From: Rhizobium sp. SEMIA4064
Lineage (GTDB): Bacteria > Pseudomonadota > Alphaproteobacteria > Rhizobiales > Rhizobiaceae
Assembly (NCBI RefSeq): GCF_003025035.1
Contig: NZ_PYJN01000016.1
Coordinates: 62,001 to 126,000, forward strand
DNA length: 64,000 bases
Direction: 5' to 3'
The first letter of the stretch is position 1. Each line of letters opens with the position of its first letter. Shown here in pieces: positions 8,936-18,955 of this stretch. The notes beneath the pieces are model-generated. The model was not told the origin of the DNA and searched no databases. It worked only from the letters and a program-made list of their open reading frames with translations. A program made the position numbers and the translations under genes.

Positions 8936-10150
8936 ATGAAGAAGATCAAGGTCGCAAACCCAGTTGCCGATCTCGATGGCGACGAAATGACTCGCATCAT
9001 CTGGCAGCTTATCAAAGAAAAACTGATCTTCCCCTACCTCGATATCGATATCGACTATTATGACCTCTCGGTCGAAAACCGCGACGCCACCAACGACCAG
9101 GTGACCGTCGACGCCGCCAACGCCATCAAGAAGTACGGCGTCGGCATCAAGTGCGCCACGATCACGCCGGATGAAGCCCGCGTGAAGGAATTCAACCTCA
9201 AGGAAATGTGGAAGAGCCCGAACGGCACGATCCGCAACATCCTCGGCGGCGTCATCTTCCGTGAGCCGATCATCTGCAAGAACGTTCCGCGCCTGGTTCC
9301 GGGCTGGACGCAGCCGATCGTCGTCGGCCGTCACGCTTTCGGTGACCAGTATCGCGCCACCGACTTCAAATTCCCCGGCAAGGGCAAGCTGACCATCAAG
9401 TTCGTCGGCGAAGACGGCTCGGTCATCGAGAAGGAAGTCTTCAACGCTCCGGGCGCCGGCGTTGCCATGGCCATGTACAACCTCGACGAATCGATCCGCG
9501 AATTCGCCCGCGCCTCGATGATGTACGGCCTGATGCGCAAATGGCCGGTCTACCTGTCGACCAAGAACACCATCCTCAAGGCCTATGACGGCCGCTTCAA
9601 GGATATCTTCGAAGAAGTCTACCAGAACGAGTTCAAGGCTCAGTTCGACGAAGCCGGCATCACCTACGAGCATCGCCTGATCGACGACATGGTTGCCTCC
9701 GCCTTGAAGTGGTCCGGCGGCTACGTCTGGGCCTGCAAGAACTACGACGGCGACGTCCAGTCCGACACGGTTGCCCAGGGCTTCGGCTCGCTCGGCCTGA
9801 TGACCTCGGTTCTCCTGACGCCGGACGGCAAGACGGTCGAAGCCGAAGCCGCACACGGCACGGTGACCCGTCACTACCGCCAGCACCAGAAGGGCCAGGA
9901 AACCTCGACGAACTCGATCGCCTCGATCTTCGCCTGGACCCGCGGTCTCGCGCATCGCGCCAAGCTCGACGACAATGCCGAACTCGCCAAGTTCGCTTCG
10001 ACGCTCGAAAAGGTCTGCGTCGATACCGTCGAAGCCGGCTACATGACCAAGGACCTGGCGCTGCTGATCGGCCCCGACCAGCCGTGGCTTTCCACCACCG
10101 CTTTCCTCGACAAGATCGACGAAAACCTCAAGAAGGCCATGGCCGCTTAA
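8936..10150 (+). CDS. icd: NADP-dependent isocitrate dehydrogenase (dimeric, eukaryote-like type)
   Basis: TCA-cycle enzyme converting isocitrate to 2-oxoglutarate and CO2 with NADPH formation. The 404-residue product is of the homodimeric type shared by rhizobia and eukaryotes: [13 protein letters not shown] binds substrate, [17 protein letters not shown] is the metal-binding segment, and [11 protein letters not shown] the coenzyme segment. The start at 8936 ([10 protein letters not shown]) has GAGGCAGAAGC upstream; an upstream in-frame start at 8858 is rejected. Monocistronic, with a terminator directly after the stop. Confidence 0.97.
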   Translation: MKKIKVANPVADLDGDEMTRIIWQLIKEKLIFPYLDIDIDYYDLSVENRDATNDQVTVDAANAIKKYGVGIKCATITPDEARVKEFNLKEMWKSPNGTIRNILGGVIFREPIICKNVPRLVPGWTQPIVVGRHAFGDQYRATDFKFPGKGKLTIKFVGEDGSVIEKEVFNAPGAGVAMAMYNLDESIREFARASMMYGLMRKWPVYLSTKNTILKAYDGRFKDIFEEVYQNEFKAQFDEAGITYEHRLIDDMVASALKWSGGYVWACKNYDGDVQSDTVAQGFGSLGLMTSVLLTPDGKTVEAEAAHGTVTRHYRQHQKGQETSTNSIASIFAWTRGLAHRAKLDDNAELAKFASTLEKVCVDTVEAGYMTKDLALLIGPDQPWLSTTAFLDKIDENLKKAMAA

Positions 10151-10174
10151 GCCTCGGCACCATCAAGCTTCCAG

Positions 10175-10205
10175 GAAACCCGGCCTCAGCGCCGGGTTTT
10201 CTTTT
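10175..10205 (+). terminator. rho-independent terminator of icd
   Basis: Stem AAACCCGGC / GCCGGGTTT with a six-base loop, followed by TTTTCTTTT, starting 25 bases after the icd stop. Confidence 0.85.
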
Positions 10206-10272
10206 GCCGGAAAATCTTGCCGTCAAGCTTGGCTGGTGGCAAAAATATCGCAAGATTGATGAGGAGGAGCAT

Positions 10273-10899
10273 ATGACCGAGGAACTCGTTTTCTACACCA
10301 ACCCGATGTCGCGCGGGCGCATCGCCCGCTGGATGCTGGAAGAGATCGGCCAGCCCTACCGCACCGAATATCTCGACTTCGGTACGACGATGAAGGCGCC
10401 AGGCTATCTCTCGGTCAATCCCATGGGCAAGGTGCCGGCCGTCAAGCATGGCGACATCATCGTCACCGAATGCGCCGCCATCTGCGCGTACCTGGCCGAG
10501 ACCTTTCCGCAGGTCGGTCTTGCGCCGACGGCAGCCGAACGCGGCCGCTATTTCCGCTGGATGTTCTTTGCCGCCGGCCCAATGGAGATGGCGGTGACCA
10601 ACCGCGCGCTGGGATTCGAAATCCCTCCGGAACGCCTGCGCATGGCCGGCTGCGGCAGTCTGGCCCATGTCTTCGACACTCTGGAACAGGCCGTCAGCGT
10701 CTCGCCGTTCATCGCCGGCGACCGTTTCACGGCCGCCGACGTCTATGTCGGTTCGCATGTCGGCTGGGGCCTGAATTTCGGCACCATAGAGAAGCGTCAG
10801 GCTTTCATCGATTATTGGGGCCGCGTCAGCGACCGCGACGCCTACCGCCGCGGCAACGAACTGGACAACGCCGCGATGCCAAAGCAACCGAACCCCTGA
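10273..10899 (+). CDS. glutathione S-transferase family protein
   Basis: A 208-residue cytosolic GST-like protein. The thioredoxin-fold N-domain (residues 1-80) has a candidate catalytic Ser in TNPMSRGRIARW, the cis-Pro segment GKVPAVKHGD, and the glutathione-gamma-glutamyl-binding ECAAICAYLAE. The C-terminal all-helical domain has GDRFTAADVYVGS. A strong GAGGAGGAG ribosome-binding site precedes ATG 10273; the longer in-frame extension lies inside icd and is rejected. Substrate unknown. It converges on the AraC-type regulator, with only 46 bases between. Confidence 0.87.
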   Translation: MTEELVFYTNPMSRGRIARWMLEEIGQPYRTEYLDFGTTMKAPGYLSVNPMGKVPAVKHGDIIVTECAAICAYLAETFPQVGLAPTAAERGRYFRWMFFAAGPMEMAVTNRALGFEIPPERLRMAGCGSLAHVFDTLEQAVSVSPFIAGDRFTAADVYVGSHVGWGLNFGTIEKRQAFIDYWGRVSDRDAYRRGNELDNAAMPKQPNP

Positions 10900-10945
10900 T
10901 AAGACAATCAGTTATAGCTAAAATATCAAGTGAGATATCATGCTG

Positions 10946-11797
10946 CTATTGCAGCGGCATGTGAATTTCCGTCAGCAATTCCGTCGGCGGCACGTCGCGA
11001 GGATTGTTGAGATATTCCTCGAACATCACGGCATCGCGCAGTTGCCGGCCGGAAGCAGGCAGCCATTCCGCATAGAGCCATTGATAGGCCTTGTACATAT
11101 CGGAATATGGCCCCTTGTGCCGTAGCACAGCATATTCGCCGCCATCGATTGTTCGCCGCTCCAGCGGCGCATCGGCGGCAACCTCGTCGACCGCGTTGAC
11201 GCAGGCATAGGAGCGCAGCTTGTCTACATCCACAACATCGGGATCGTCCAGATAGACACCGATCATGCGCATATCCGGCTTGCCAAGGCCGCGGGCATAG
11301 ATGGTGCCGAAGAGTGTTTCGAAAGCCTGACCGATCTGCATATAGGAGCCGCGATGGGCGACACCGATCAGTGACATCGGAGAAATGGCGCGAAGCGTAA
11401 CATCGAACATAACCGTGATCCTTCCTTGGGTACTGGGTTCGAAGATCGTGTGGCTTCCCTCATTCCGATATCGCGCCGGCGGCATGCCGTAGACGGATTT
11501 GAAGATGCGGTTGAACGATTGGAGGTTGGGATAGCCCGACCGCTTTGCAATGTCGTTGACGGATAGACAGGTGTTGACGAGATCGCCGGCGGCACGATGC
11601 AGCCGCAGCCGCTTGACGGTGGCAGCCGCCGTCTCGCCATAGATCGCCCGATAGATCCTGTGCCAATGATAGCTGGACATGCAGGCGATCTCGGCAAGCT
11701 TTTCCATATCGAGCTCCTCATCCAGATGCTCATGGATATAGGCCGAAACCCGCCTCAGACGGGTTTCATAAAGCGCCCATGCCGTTTCGCCGTTCAT
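10946..11797 (-). CDS. AraC-family transcriptional regulator with GyrI-like effector domain
   Basis: A 283-residue regulator with the usual order reversed relative to AraC: the two helix-turn-helix motifs are N-terminal (residues about 10-110; CMSSYHWHRIYRAIYGE and SGYPNLQSFNRIFKSVYGMPPARYR). A GyrI-like small-molecule-binding domain follows (about 125-283; RAISPMSLIGVAHRGSY). This is the Rob/SoxS-with-GyrI layout found in multidrug-response regulators. AGAGGT lies at good spacing before ATG 11797. Target genes cannot be told; the convergent GST is a neighbour but not an obvious target. Confidence 0.88.
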   Translation of the reverse strand: MNGETAWALYETRLRRVSAYIHEHLDEELDMEKLAEIACMSSYHWHRIYRAIYGETAAATVKRLRLHRAAGDLVNTCLSVNDIAKRSGYPNLQSFNRIFKSVYGMPPARYRNEGSHTIFEPSTQGRITVMFDVTLRAISPMSLIGVAHRGSYMQIGQAFETLFGTIYARGLGKPDMRMIGVYLDDPDVVDVDKLRSYACVNAVDEVAADAPLERRTIDGGEYAVLRHKGPYSDMYKAYQWLYAEWLPASGRQLRDAVMFEEYLNNPRDVPPTELLTEIHMPLQ

Positions 11798-11872
11798 GTC
11801 AAACCTCTTGCAAATCGATCGGCCTCAAGGAACCATATCTCGATTTGACAAATCCTGCTGACTTCCGTGCAC

Positions 11873-11911
11873 AAACGAAAACGGCGGGAGCTATCAGCCC
11901 CCGCCGGTTGT
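11873..11911 (-). terminator. rho-independent terminator of alaS
   Basis: On the minus strand, GGCGGG-g-GCT-gat-AGC-t-CCCGCC forms a long stem followed by TTTTCGTTT, about 25 bases after the alaS stop. Confidence 0.8.
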
Positions 11912-11935
11912 AAATATGCATATGAAAACTGGCTA

Positions 11936-14596
11936 TTAGCCGGCGAGCGCTGCAGCAACCGCCTCAACTGCATCATCGGCCTTGGCGCCGTCCGGACCGC
12001 CGGCCTGGGCCATGTCGGGACGTCCGCCCCCACCCTTGCCGCCGAGAGCGGCCGAGGCGATGCGCACGAGATCGACGGCGCTGAAGCGACCGGTTAAGTC
12101 TTCAGTCACCGCGACGACAGCGCTGGCCTTGCCGTCTTCGGAGACGCCAATTAGAGTCACGACGCCGGAGCCGAGGCTGGTCTTGCCCTCATCGGCAAGC
12201 CCCTTGAGATCCTTCGGATCGACGCCGGAAATGGCCTTGCCAAGGAACTTGACGCCGCCGATTTCCCGCACGGCATCCGCCGCGCCGTTCTGACCGCCGC
12301 CCATGGCGAGCTTGCGCTTGGCGTCAGCCAGTTCGCGCTCCAGCTTTCGACGCTCATCCATCAGCGCCTCGACGCGCGACACGACATCGGCAGGCTGCAC
12401 CTTCAATGTCGAGGCAAGTGTCTTCACGCGCTCATCCTGCTCGGCAAGATAATCGCGCGCAGACTCACCCGTCACCGCTTCGATGCGGCGAACGCCGGCG
12501 CCGACGGCACTTTCGCCGAGGACGCGGATAAGACCGATCTGGCCGGTGCCTGAGACATGTGTGCCGCCGCACAGTTCAACGGAATAGGGCTTGCCGGATT
12601 TAGCGCCGCGCACGCCCTGCCCCATGGAGACCACGCGCACTTCATCGCCGTACTTTTCGCCAAACAGCGCCATTGCGCCTTCGGCGATGGCGTCGTCGAC
12701 GCTCATCAGGCGGGTTGTAACCGGCGAATTCTGCAGCACGATTTCATTCGCCATATCCTCGACGATTTTCAGCTCTTCGGCCGACATCGGCTTCGGATGC
12801 GAAACATCGAAGCGCAGGCGCTCAGGCGCGACCAGAGAGCCTTTCTGCGCCACATGGGTGCCAAGCACCTCGCGCAACGCTTCATGCAACAGGTGGGTCG
12901 CCGAGTGGTTGGCGCGCAGGCGCGAGCGCCTGTTGTGATCGACCGTCAGGACAACAGCGTCGCCGACCTTGATCTTGCCTTCCGACACTTCCGAGCTGTG
13001 AACGAAAAGGCCCTCGCCCTTCTTCTGGGTATCGCTGACCGAAAGCTTGCCGTGGTCGCTGGAGACCACGCCGGTGTCGCCCATCTGACCGCCGGATTCG
13101 CCATAGAAAGGCGTCTGGTTGACGATGATCTGCACCTTGTCGCCGGCCGAGGCGCTGTCGACGGCAACACCATCCTTGACGATCGCCTGGATCACGCCTT
13201 CAGCCGCTTCGGTGTCGTAGCCGAGGAATTCGGTCGCGCCGAACTTCTCCTTGAGCTCGAACCAGATGGTTTCGGTCGCCTTGTCGCCGGAACCTGCCCA
13301 ATGCGAGCGTGCCTCAGCCTTCTGCCGTTCCATTGCATCGGTGAAGCTCGATATATCGACGCCGATGCCGCGGGCGCGCAATGCGTCCTGTGTCAGATCG
13401 AGCGGGAACCCGTAGGTGTCGTAGAGCTTGAAAGCGGTCTCGCCGTCGAGGCTGTCGCCCTTGTGCAGCGTGGAAGTCGCATCGGCAAGCAGTGACAGGC
13501 CGCGTTCCAGCGTCTTGCGGAAACGGGTTTCTTCCAGCTTCAGCGTCTCGGAGATCAGTGCTTCGGCGCGCACGAGCTCAGGATAGGCGCGGCCCATCTG
13601 CTGAACCAGCGTCGGCAGCAGCTTCCAGACCAGCGGATCCTTGGCGCCGAGCAACTGCGCATGGCGCATGGCGCGGCGCATGATACGGCGAAGGACATAG
13701 CCGCGGCCTTCGTTCGACGGTAGCACGCCGTCGGCGATCAGGAAGGCAGACGAGCGCAGGTGATCGGCGATGACGCGGTGGCTTGCACGGCGCTCACCCT
13801 CGGCCTTGACGCCGGTCGCCTCTTCCGAAGCTTCAATCAGCGCGCGGAACAGGTCGATATCGTAATTATCATGTTTGCCCTGCAGCACAGCCGCAACGCG
13901 CTCGAGGCCCATGCCGGTGTCGATCGACGGGCGCGGCAGGTCGACCCGCTGCTCCTTGGTGATCTGCTCGAACTGCATGAAGACGAGATTCCAGATCTCG
14001 ATGAAGCGGTCGCCATCCTCTTCCGGCGAGCCAGGAGGGCCGCCCCAGATATGATCACCATGATCGTAGAAGATTTCCGAGCACGGTCCGCAGGGGCCGG
14101 TATCGCCCATGGCCCAGAAATTGTCACTGGTGGCGATGCGAATGATCTTGTCGTCCGAGAGACCGGCGATCTTCTTCCAAAGATCGTAGGCAACGTCGTC
14201 GGTGTGATAGACCGTCACCAGCAGCCGCTTGGCATCGAGGCCGAATTCCTTGGTGATCAGGTTCCAGGCAAGCTCGATGGCGCGCTCCTTGAAATAGTCG
14301 CCAAACGAAAAATTGCCGAGCATTTCGAAGAAGGTGTGGTGACGGGCGGTATAACCGACATTGTCGAGGTCGTTATGCTTGCCGCCGGCGCGGACGCATT
14401 TCTGTGCCGTCGATGCCGTCTTGTAGGGGCGCTGCTCCAGGCCGGTGAAGACGTTCTTGAACTGCACCATGCCGGCATTGGTGAACATCAGCGTCGGATC
14501 ATTGCGCGGAACAAGCGGGCTCGACGGTACGATCTCGTGGCCGTTCTTCTTAAAATAGTCGAGAAAGGTCGACCGGATTTCGTTCACACCGCTCAT
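11936..14596 (-). CDS. alaS: alanyl-tRNA synthetase
   Basis: Charges tRNA-Ala; essential. The 886-residue protein has the class II catalytic core at the N-terminus ([20 protein letters not shown]), the tRNA-recognition domain, and the editing domain with its zinc site (NHSATHLLH and [10 protein letters not shown]). A C-Ala/DHHA1 domain at the end closes with [16 protein letters not shown] 14596 ([10 protein letters not shown]) has GAAGGG upstream, so the upstream extension to 14653 is not used. It is downstream of recA on the same strand, but the recA terminator separates them. Confidence 0.97.
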   Translation of the reverse strand: MSGVNEIRSTFLDYFKKNGHEIVPSSPLVPRNDPTLMFTNAGMVQFKNVFTGLEQRPYKTASTAQKCVRAGGKHNDLDNVGYTARHHTFFEMLGNFSFGDYFKERAIELAWNLITKEFGLDAKRLLVTVYHTDDVAYDLWKKIAGLSDDKIIRIATSDNFWAMGDTGPCGPCSEIFYDHGDHIWGGPPGSPEEDGDRFIEIWNLVFMQFEQITKEQRVDLPRPSIDTGMGLERVAAVLQGKHDNYDIDLFRALIEASEEATGVKAEGERRASHRVIADHLRSSAFLIADGVLPSNEGRGYVLRRIMRRAMRHAQLLGAKDPLVWKLLPTLVQQMGRAYPELVRAEALISETLKLEETRFRKTLERGLSLLADATSTLHKGDSLDGETAFKLYDTYGFPLDLTQDALRARGIGVDISSFTDAMERQKAEARSHWAGSGDKATETIWFELKEKFGATEFLGYDTEAAEGVIQAIVKDGVAVDSASAGDKVQIIVNQTPFYGESGGQMGDTGVVSSDHGKLSVSDTQKKGEGLFVHSSEVSEGKIKVGDAVVLTVDHNRRSRLRANHSATHLLHEALREVLGTHVAQKGSLVAPERLRFDVSHPKPMSAEELKIVEDMANEIVLQNSPVTTRLMSVDDAIAEGAMALFGEKYGDEVRVVSMGQGVRGAKSGKPYSVELCGGTHVSGTGQIGLIRVLGESAVGAGVRRIEAVTGESARDYLAEQDERVKTLASTLKVQPADVVSRVEALMDERRKLERELADAKRKLAMGGGQNGAADAVREIGGVKFLGKAISGVDPKDLKGLADEGKTSLGSGVVTLIGVSEDGKASAVVAVTEDLTGRFSAVDLVRIASAALGGKGGGGRPDMAQAGGPDGAKADDAVEAVAAALAG

Positions 14597-14768
14597 ATTG
14601 GGCCCTTCAGTCCTTGCCTCGAGCGAGATTTCGTCTCGCTCATGTTCCTTCACCTAGTATGATCCTGTTCAAAAACCGCTTCGCACTTTTTCGGGATCAC
14701 GCGCTGGCAAAATTTAATAAATCCAGTGGCTTTTATCGTCCGCTCCCGGCCCTGTCCAGCCGCACAAG

Positions 14769-14815
14769 CAAAACCGGCCGCACATCCCTTGGACAATACG
14801 GCCGGTTTTGAATTT
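14769..14815 (-). terminator. rho-independent terminator of recA
   Basis: Stem CAAAACCGGCCG / CGGCCGGTTTTG around a 19-base loop, starting about 35 bases after the recA stop on the minus strand and ending in T-rich sequence. Confidence 0.75.
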
Positions 14816-14849
14816 TAGTCTTGATCAGTCCTGAAATCGCTCGCGGAAA

Positions 14850-15935
14850 TTACGCGTCCGCGGCGTCGCTGTCATCAGCATCAGGTCCGCCATTCTGCAG
14901 GAAGCGATCGGCGATGAGACCGGCATTCTGGCGCAGCGACAGCTCGATCTCACGGGAGAGATCCGGATTGTCGCGCAGGAAGAGCTTTGCGTTTTCTCGA
15001 CCCTGACCGAGACGCTGGCTGTTATAGGAGAACCAGGCACCGGACTTCTCGACGATGCCAGCCTTGACGCCGAGATCGATCAGCTCACCGGTTTTGGAAA
15101 CGCCCTCGCCATACATGATGTCGAATTCAACCTGCTTGAAGGGAGGCGCCATCTTGTTCTTGACGACCTTGACGCGGGTCTGGTTGCCGACCACCTCTTC
15201 GCGCTCCTTGACGGAGCCGATACGGCGAATGTCGAGACGGACGGAGGCATAGAACTTCAGCGCATTACCGCCAGTCGTCGTTTCCGGCGAGCCGAACATG
15301 ACACCGATCTTCATGCGGATCTGGTTGATGAAGATCACCATGGTGTTGGACTTCGAGATCGAAGCCGTGAGCTTGCGCAACGCCTGGCTCATCAAACGAG
15401 CCTGAAGGCCCGGCAGGCTGTCGCCCATTTCGCCTTCGATTTCGGCGCGCGGCGTCAGCGCGGCAACGGAGTCGACGACGAGAACGTCGATGGCGCCGGA
15501 GCGCACCAGCGTATCGGTGATTTCAAGCGCCTGTTCGCCGGTGTCCGGCTGCGAAATCAGAAGGTTCTGCAGGTCGACACCGAGCTTGCGGGCATAGACC
15601 GGATCGAGCGCGTGTTCGGCGTCGACGAAGGCGCAGATGCCGCCCTTCTTCTGGGCTTCTGCAATGGTCTGCAGCGCCAGCGTCGTCTTACCCGAGCTTT
15701 CCGGTCCGTAGATCTCTATGATACGCCCCTTCGGCAAGCCGCCGATGCCGAGCGCGATATCGAGGCTCAGAGAGCCGGTGGAAACTGTTTCGATTTCGAC
15801 CACATTCTCGTTCGAGCCGAGCTTCATGATCGAGCCCTTGCCGAACGACCGCTCAATTTGAGAGAGTGCCGCTTCAAGTGCCTTGCTTTTATCCACCGAT
15901 TTGTCCTCTACAAGCCGCAAAGAATTCTGAGACAT
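14850..15935 (-). CDS. recA: recombinase RecA
   Basis: Strand-exchange recombinase and SOS co-protease. The 361-residue product has Walker A GPESSGKT at 77-84, Walker [11 protein letters not shown], the L2-region [17 protein letters not shown] and the acidic tail [13 protein letters not shown] 15935 ([10 protein letters not shown]) is preceded by AAAGGTGGATCGG. An upstream in-frame start at 16097 would add a spurious 54 residues over the regulatory region. A putative LexA operator lies 69-85 bases upstream. Confidence 0.98.
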   Translation of the reverse strand: MSQNSLRLVEDKSVDKSKALEAALSQIERSFGKGSIMKLGSNENVVEIETVSTGSLSLDIALGIGGLPKGRIIEIYGPESSGKTTLALQTIAEAQKKGGICAFVDAEHALDPVYARKLGVDLQNLLISQPDTGEQALEITDTLVRSGAIDVLVVDSVAALTPRAEIEGEMGDSLPGLQARLMSQALRKLTASISKSNTMVIFINQIRMKIGVMFGSPETTTGGNALKFYASVRLDIRRIGSVKEREEVVGNQTRVKVVKNKMAPPFKQVEFDIMYGEGVSKTGELIDLGVKAGIVEKSGAWFSYNSQRLGQGRENAKLFLRDNPDLSREIELSLRQNAGLIADRFLQNGGPDADDSDAADA

Positions 15936-16003
15936 CCGATCCACCTTTAGGTTATTGAAGCCGCTCAAGCAATGTCGCCGCTGATGAGAATTGTGTACTC
16001 TAT

Positions 16004-16020
16004 TTGTTCTCATGCTACAA
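16004..16020 (-). promoter_or_regulatory. SOS (LexA) operator of recA, TTG-N11-CAA
   Basis: TTG at 16004-16006, eleven bases, CAA at 16018-16020. This symmetric spacing is the form reported for the Rhizobium etli recA operator; the more general alphaproteobacterial GTTC-N7-GTTC form is also nearly met (GTAC at 15995 and GTTC at 16006). On the minus strand TTGTAG within it, 17 bases and TACACA could be the recA promoter, so LexA would cover the -35. Sequence match seen; function inferred. Confidence 0.7.
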
Positions 16021-16174
16021 GAGCACAACAAGCAATTGAAAGAAAAAGGTAAAATGAATTCCGTTCTACATTTGTTTTCTTCTTTCATAGCAAGCACTTA
16101 CGTGCCCTTGTCCGGCATTCTGCGCGAAAAATTCCCCGGCTCGATTCGCCTTTGGAACCGCTGAGGAGATCGGG

Positions 16175-17128
16175 ATGGCAAAGAAGATTCTTGTTCTGGG
16201 TGGTGCCCATATCGACCGGCGCGGCCGCATCTTCGGCGAGACGGCGCCGGGGGCCAGCAACCCGGGCGCCTGGTTCGAGGAACCGGGCGGCGGTGGCTTC
16301 AACGCGGCACGCAATCTGGCCCGCCTCGGCTTCGATGTACGGCTGATCTCGCCGCGTGGCGGCGATGCGGCCGGCGAGATGGTGGCGGAGGCGGCGCTCA
16401 ATGCCGGCGTCGACGACAAGCCCTTCGTTTTTCTCGACCGCAAGACGCCGAGCTATACGGCGATCTTGGAGCGCGACGGCAATCTGGTGATCGCGCTTGC
16501 CGACATGGAACTCTACAAGCTCTTCGTTCCGCGCCGGCTTGCGGTCCGCGCCATCCGTGACGCCTTCGAAGCCGCCGATCTCATCCTTTGCGACGCCAAT
16601 CTGCCGGAAGAAACGTTGGCTGCCATCACGATGCGCGCTGCCGCCAACAGCAAACCGCTAGCCGCCATCGCGATTTCCCCAGCCAAGGTGATGCGCCTGA
16701 AGCCTTGCCTTGCCGGTATCGGCCATCTTTTTCTGAACGAGGCCGAAGCCGCGGCGCTGACGGAGAGCCGTCCGGACGATCCGCGTCGTTGGGTCGCCGG
16801 GCTGCGAGCGCTCGGCCTCAAGGGCGGCGTCATCACGCGTGGCAAACGCGAGTTGATTGCCTTCTCCGGTGACGACGCCATCAGCCTGCAGCCGCCCGTC
16901 GTCGATGAGGTCGCCGATGTCACCGGCGCCGGCGATTCGCTTGCCGCCGGCGTTCTCGCCGCCCTGCTCGCCGGTCACGATCTTAGCGAGGCCGCGCGCC
17001 ACGGGGCAGCGGCAGCCGCGATCACCGTGCAATCACCTTTTGCCACGGCGGAGGATCTTTCGCCCGAGCTTCTGAACGCAATGCTGGCTCTTGTTCCCGA
17101 AGCCGCTATCTTGTCGTTAAACCCATGA
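16175..17128 (+). CDS. psuK: PfkB-family carbohydrate kinase, likely pseudouridine kinase
   Basis: Predicted to phosphorylate pseudouridine to pseudouridine 5'-phosphate. The 317-residue ribokinase-fold protein has the N-terminal substrate-binding GGGGFNAARNLARLG and the C-terminal anion hole/catalytic base motif DVTGAGDSLAAG. The specificity call rests mainly on context: psuG begins 37 bases downstream on the same strand, and PsuK-PsuG is the known two-step pseudouridine breakdown pair. A GAGGAGATCGGG-like ribosome-binding site precedes ATG 16175. Confidence 0.85.
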   Translation: MAKKILVLGGAHIDRRGRIFGETAPGASNPGAWFEEPGGGGFNAARNLARLGFDVRLISPRGGDAAGEMVAEAALNAGVDDKPFVFLDRKTPSYTAILERDGNLVIALADMELYKLFVPRRLAVRAIRDAFEAADLILCDANLPEETLAAITMRAAANSKPLAAIAISPAKVMRLKPCLAGIGHLFLNEAEAAALTESRPDDPRRWVAGLRALGLKGGVITRGKRELIAFSGDDAISLQPPVVDEVADVTGAGDSLAAGVLAALLAGHDLSEAARHGAAAAAITVQSPFATAEDLSPELLNAMLALVPEAAILSLNP

Positions 17129-17165
17129 ATTTCGCATCTCCCATCTCAGCCAATCGGATACAACC

Positions 17166-18092
17166 ATGAGCAAGCCTATTTCTCCCCTGCTGCCGATCTC
17201 CTATTCGAAGGAGGTTGCTGCGGCAAAATTGCGCGGAGCGCCGTTGGTGGCATTGGAATCGACCATCATCACCCATGGCATGCCCTATCCCGGCAATATC
17301 GATATGGCGCGCAGCGTCGAGGCCATCATCCGGCAGGAAGGCGCCGTGCCGGCAACGATCGCCGTCATTCACGGCGTGCTGCATATCGGCCTGGAGCCTG
17401 AAGAGTTGGAAGCGCTTGCCCAAACCAGCGGCGCGATGAAGGTGTCGCGTGCCGACCTCGCCTTCGCGATTGCCGAGCGCCGCACGGGCGCCACCACGGT
17501 CGCCGCGACGATGATCGCCGCGGCGCGCGCCGGCATCAAGGTTTTCGCGACCGGCGGCATAGGCGGCGTGCATCGCGGCGCCGAGGAAAGCTTCGATATC
17601 TCGGCCGACCTGGAAGAGCTAGCGCGCACCGATGTCATCGTGGTTTGCGCCGGCGCCAAGGCGATCCTCGATATTCCGAAAACGCTGGAAGTGCTCGAAA
17701 CTCGCGGCGTACCCGTCGTCACCTACGACAGCGCCGAGTTCCCCGCCTTCTGGTCGCGTTCTTCCGGCCTGCCGAGCCCGCTGACGCTGAACAGCCCGGC
17801 CGCGATCGCCAACTTCCAGACAACGCGTGAACAGCTCGGCATCAACGGCGGCATGCTGATCGCCAATCCCGTGCCGGAAGCCGATGAAATCCCGCGCGAG
17901 GAGATGGAAATCTACATCGAACGCGCCTTGGATAGCGCCGAGCGCGACGAGATCGCCGGCAAGGCAGTCACCCCCTATCTGCTCAGCACCATCTTCGACA
18001 TCACGGACGGCCGCAGCCTGAAGACCAATATCGCGCTGGTCGAAAACAATGCCCGCCTTGCCGCTGAAATCGCGGTTGCCCTGACGGATTGA
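17166..18092 (+). CDS. psuG: pseudouridine-5'-phosphate glycosidase
   Basis: Cleaves the C-C glycosidic bond of pseudouridine 5'-phosphate to uracil and ribose 5-phosphate. The 308-residue product (normal length) shows the family residues: E31 in ALESTIITHGMPYP, K92 in GAMKVSRAD, the metal-binding segment GGIGGVHRGAEESFDISAD, and K165 in VCAGAKAILD. Co-transcribed with psuK. Its 3' flank is now interrupted by an insertion sequence 23 bases after the stop, which removed one arm of a terminator-like palindrome. Confidence 0.96.
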   Translation: MSKPISPLLPISYSKEVAAAKLRGAPLVALESTIITHGMPYPGNIDMARSVEAIIRQEGAVPATIAVIHGVLHIGLEPEELEALAQTSGAMKVSRADLAFAIAERRTGATTVAATMIAAARAGIKVFATGGIGGVHRGAEESFDISADLEELARTDVIVVCAGAKAILDIPKTLEVLETRGVPVVTYDSAEFPAFWSRSSGLPSPLTLNSPAAIANFQTTREQLGINGGMLIANPVPEADEIPREEMEIYIERALDSAERDEIAGKAVTPYLLSTIFDITDGRSLKTNIALVENNARLAAEIAVALTD

Positions 18093-18115
18093 GACAAGAA
18101 AGGCAGCCGCTCTAG

Positions 18116-18955
18116 GCTGAAAACCCAATCATATAGTTGATTATATATTGTCTTTCTGATTCAATCTAGCTGTTTGAAGGAGATTGGATCATGGCAGGGG
18201 AATTCTGGCTCGATGATTATCAGTGGGCGGCGATTGAGCCGCTGCTGCCGACGAACCAACCCGGAGCGCACCGCACCGACGATCGCCGCGTGATCAGCGG
18301 CATCATCCATGTGTTGAAGTCTGGCTGCCGCTGGCAAGACTGCCCGGCCTGTTATGGACCTTCGACGACGATCTATAATCGCTTCCATCGATGGTCGGCC
18401 CGCGGTATCTGGCGTCAGCTATTCGATGCTCTGGTCAAGACGGATGACACCGATATTCAGATGATCGACAGCACAACCGCCAAAGTCCACCGCTCGGCTG
18501 CAGGTGGAAAAGGGGGGCGGATGCCCAGGCCATCGGGCGCTCGCGAGGCGGCAGAACGACAAAAATCCATGCTGTTGTCGATCGTTGCGGCCGCCCCGTC
18601 GCGGTCAAAATAACACCCGGCCAGCGCGGCGACGCTCCCGTCGCCATCAGCCTGCTCGAACCCCTACCGCCCAGTCGTCTCTGCGCTGCCGATACCGCCT
18701 ATGACAACAATGCCCTACGGCTTTTCCTCATCCAGCGAGGAACCTGTCCCGTCATTCCCAACAACCCGACCCGTAAACGAATCCAGCCGTTCGATCCCCA
18801 GGCCTATAAACGCAGAAACATCATCGAACGCATGTTCTGCCGTCTCAAGGACTGGCGCAGGGTCGCTACGCGCTACGACAAGCTCGCCACAAACTTCGCC
18901 GCAACATGCTATATCGCCGCAATCATCATTTGGTGGATCTGATTGCGTCTCGACC
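18116..18955 (+). mobile_element. IS5-family (IS427-like) insertion sequence, 840 bp, probably intact
   Basis: Bounded by CTAG at 18112-18115 and 18956-18959, read as the target duplication. The ends are imperfect inverted repeats: GCTGAAAACCCAATCA on the left against GGTCGAGACGCAATCA on the right (reverse complement), with matching inner bases CAATCA. The single transposase is split over two frames by an A4G6 run, as is usual for the IS427 subgroup. Size and CTAG/TA target preference also fit. Boundaries are by eye; ISfinder comparison would fix the name. Confidence 0.85.
18191..18942 (+). CDS. IS5-family transposase, orfA/orfB joined by -1 frameshift
   Basis: The first frame (18191-18613, 140 residues, starting MAGEFWLDDYQW) carries the N-terminal DUF4096-like part and the first catalytic Asp in QMIDSTTAKVHR. 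After AAAAGGGGGG at 18508-18517 a -1 shift gives the continuous second part: AIGRSRGGRTTKIHAVVDR, the second Asp in AADTAYDNN, then YKRRNIIERMFCRLK, which fits Y(2)R(3)E(6)K, ending in a stop at 18940-18942. With the shift the DDE triad is complete, so this looks like programmed frameshifting, not decay. Without shifting, only the short orfA product is made. A GAAGGAG ribosome-binding site precedes ATG 18191. Confidence 0.85.

Noticed and set aside
18191..18942. Transposase considered a pseudogene because of the frameshift
   Set aside because: The shift sits on an A4G6 run at the usual position for this IS group, and both frames are otherwise intact.
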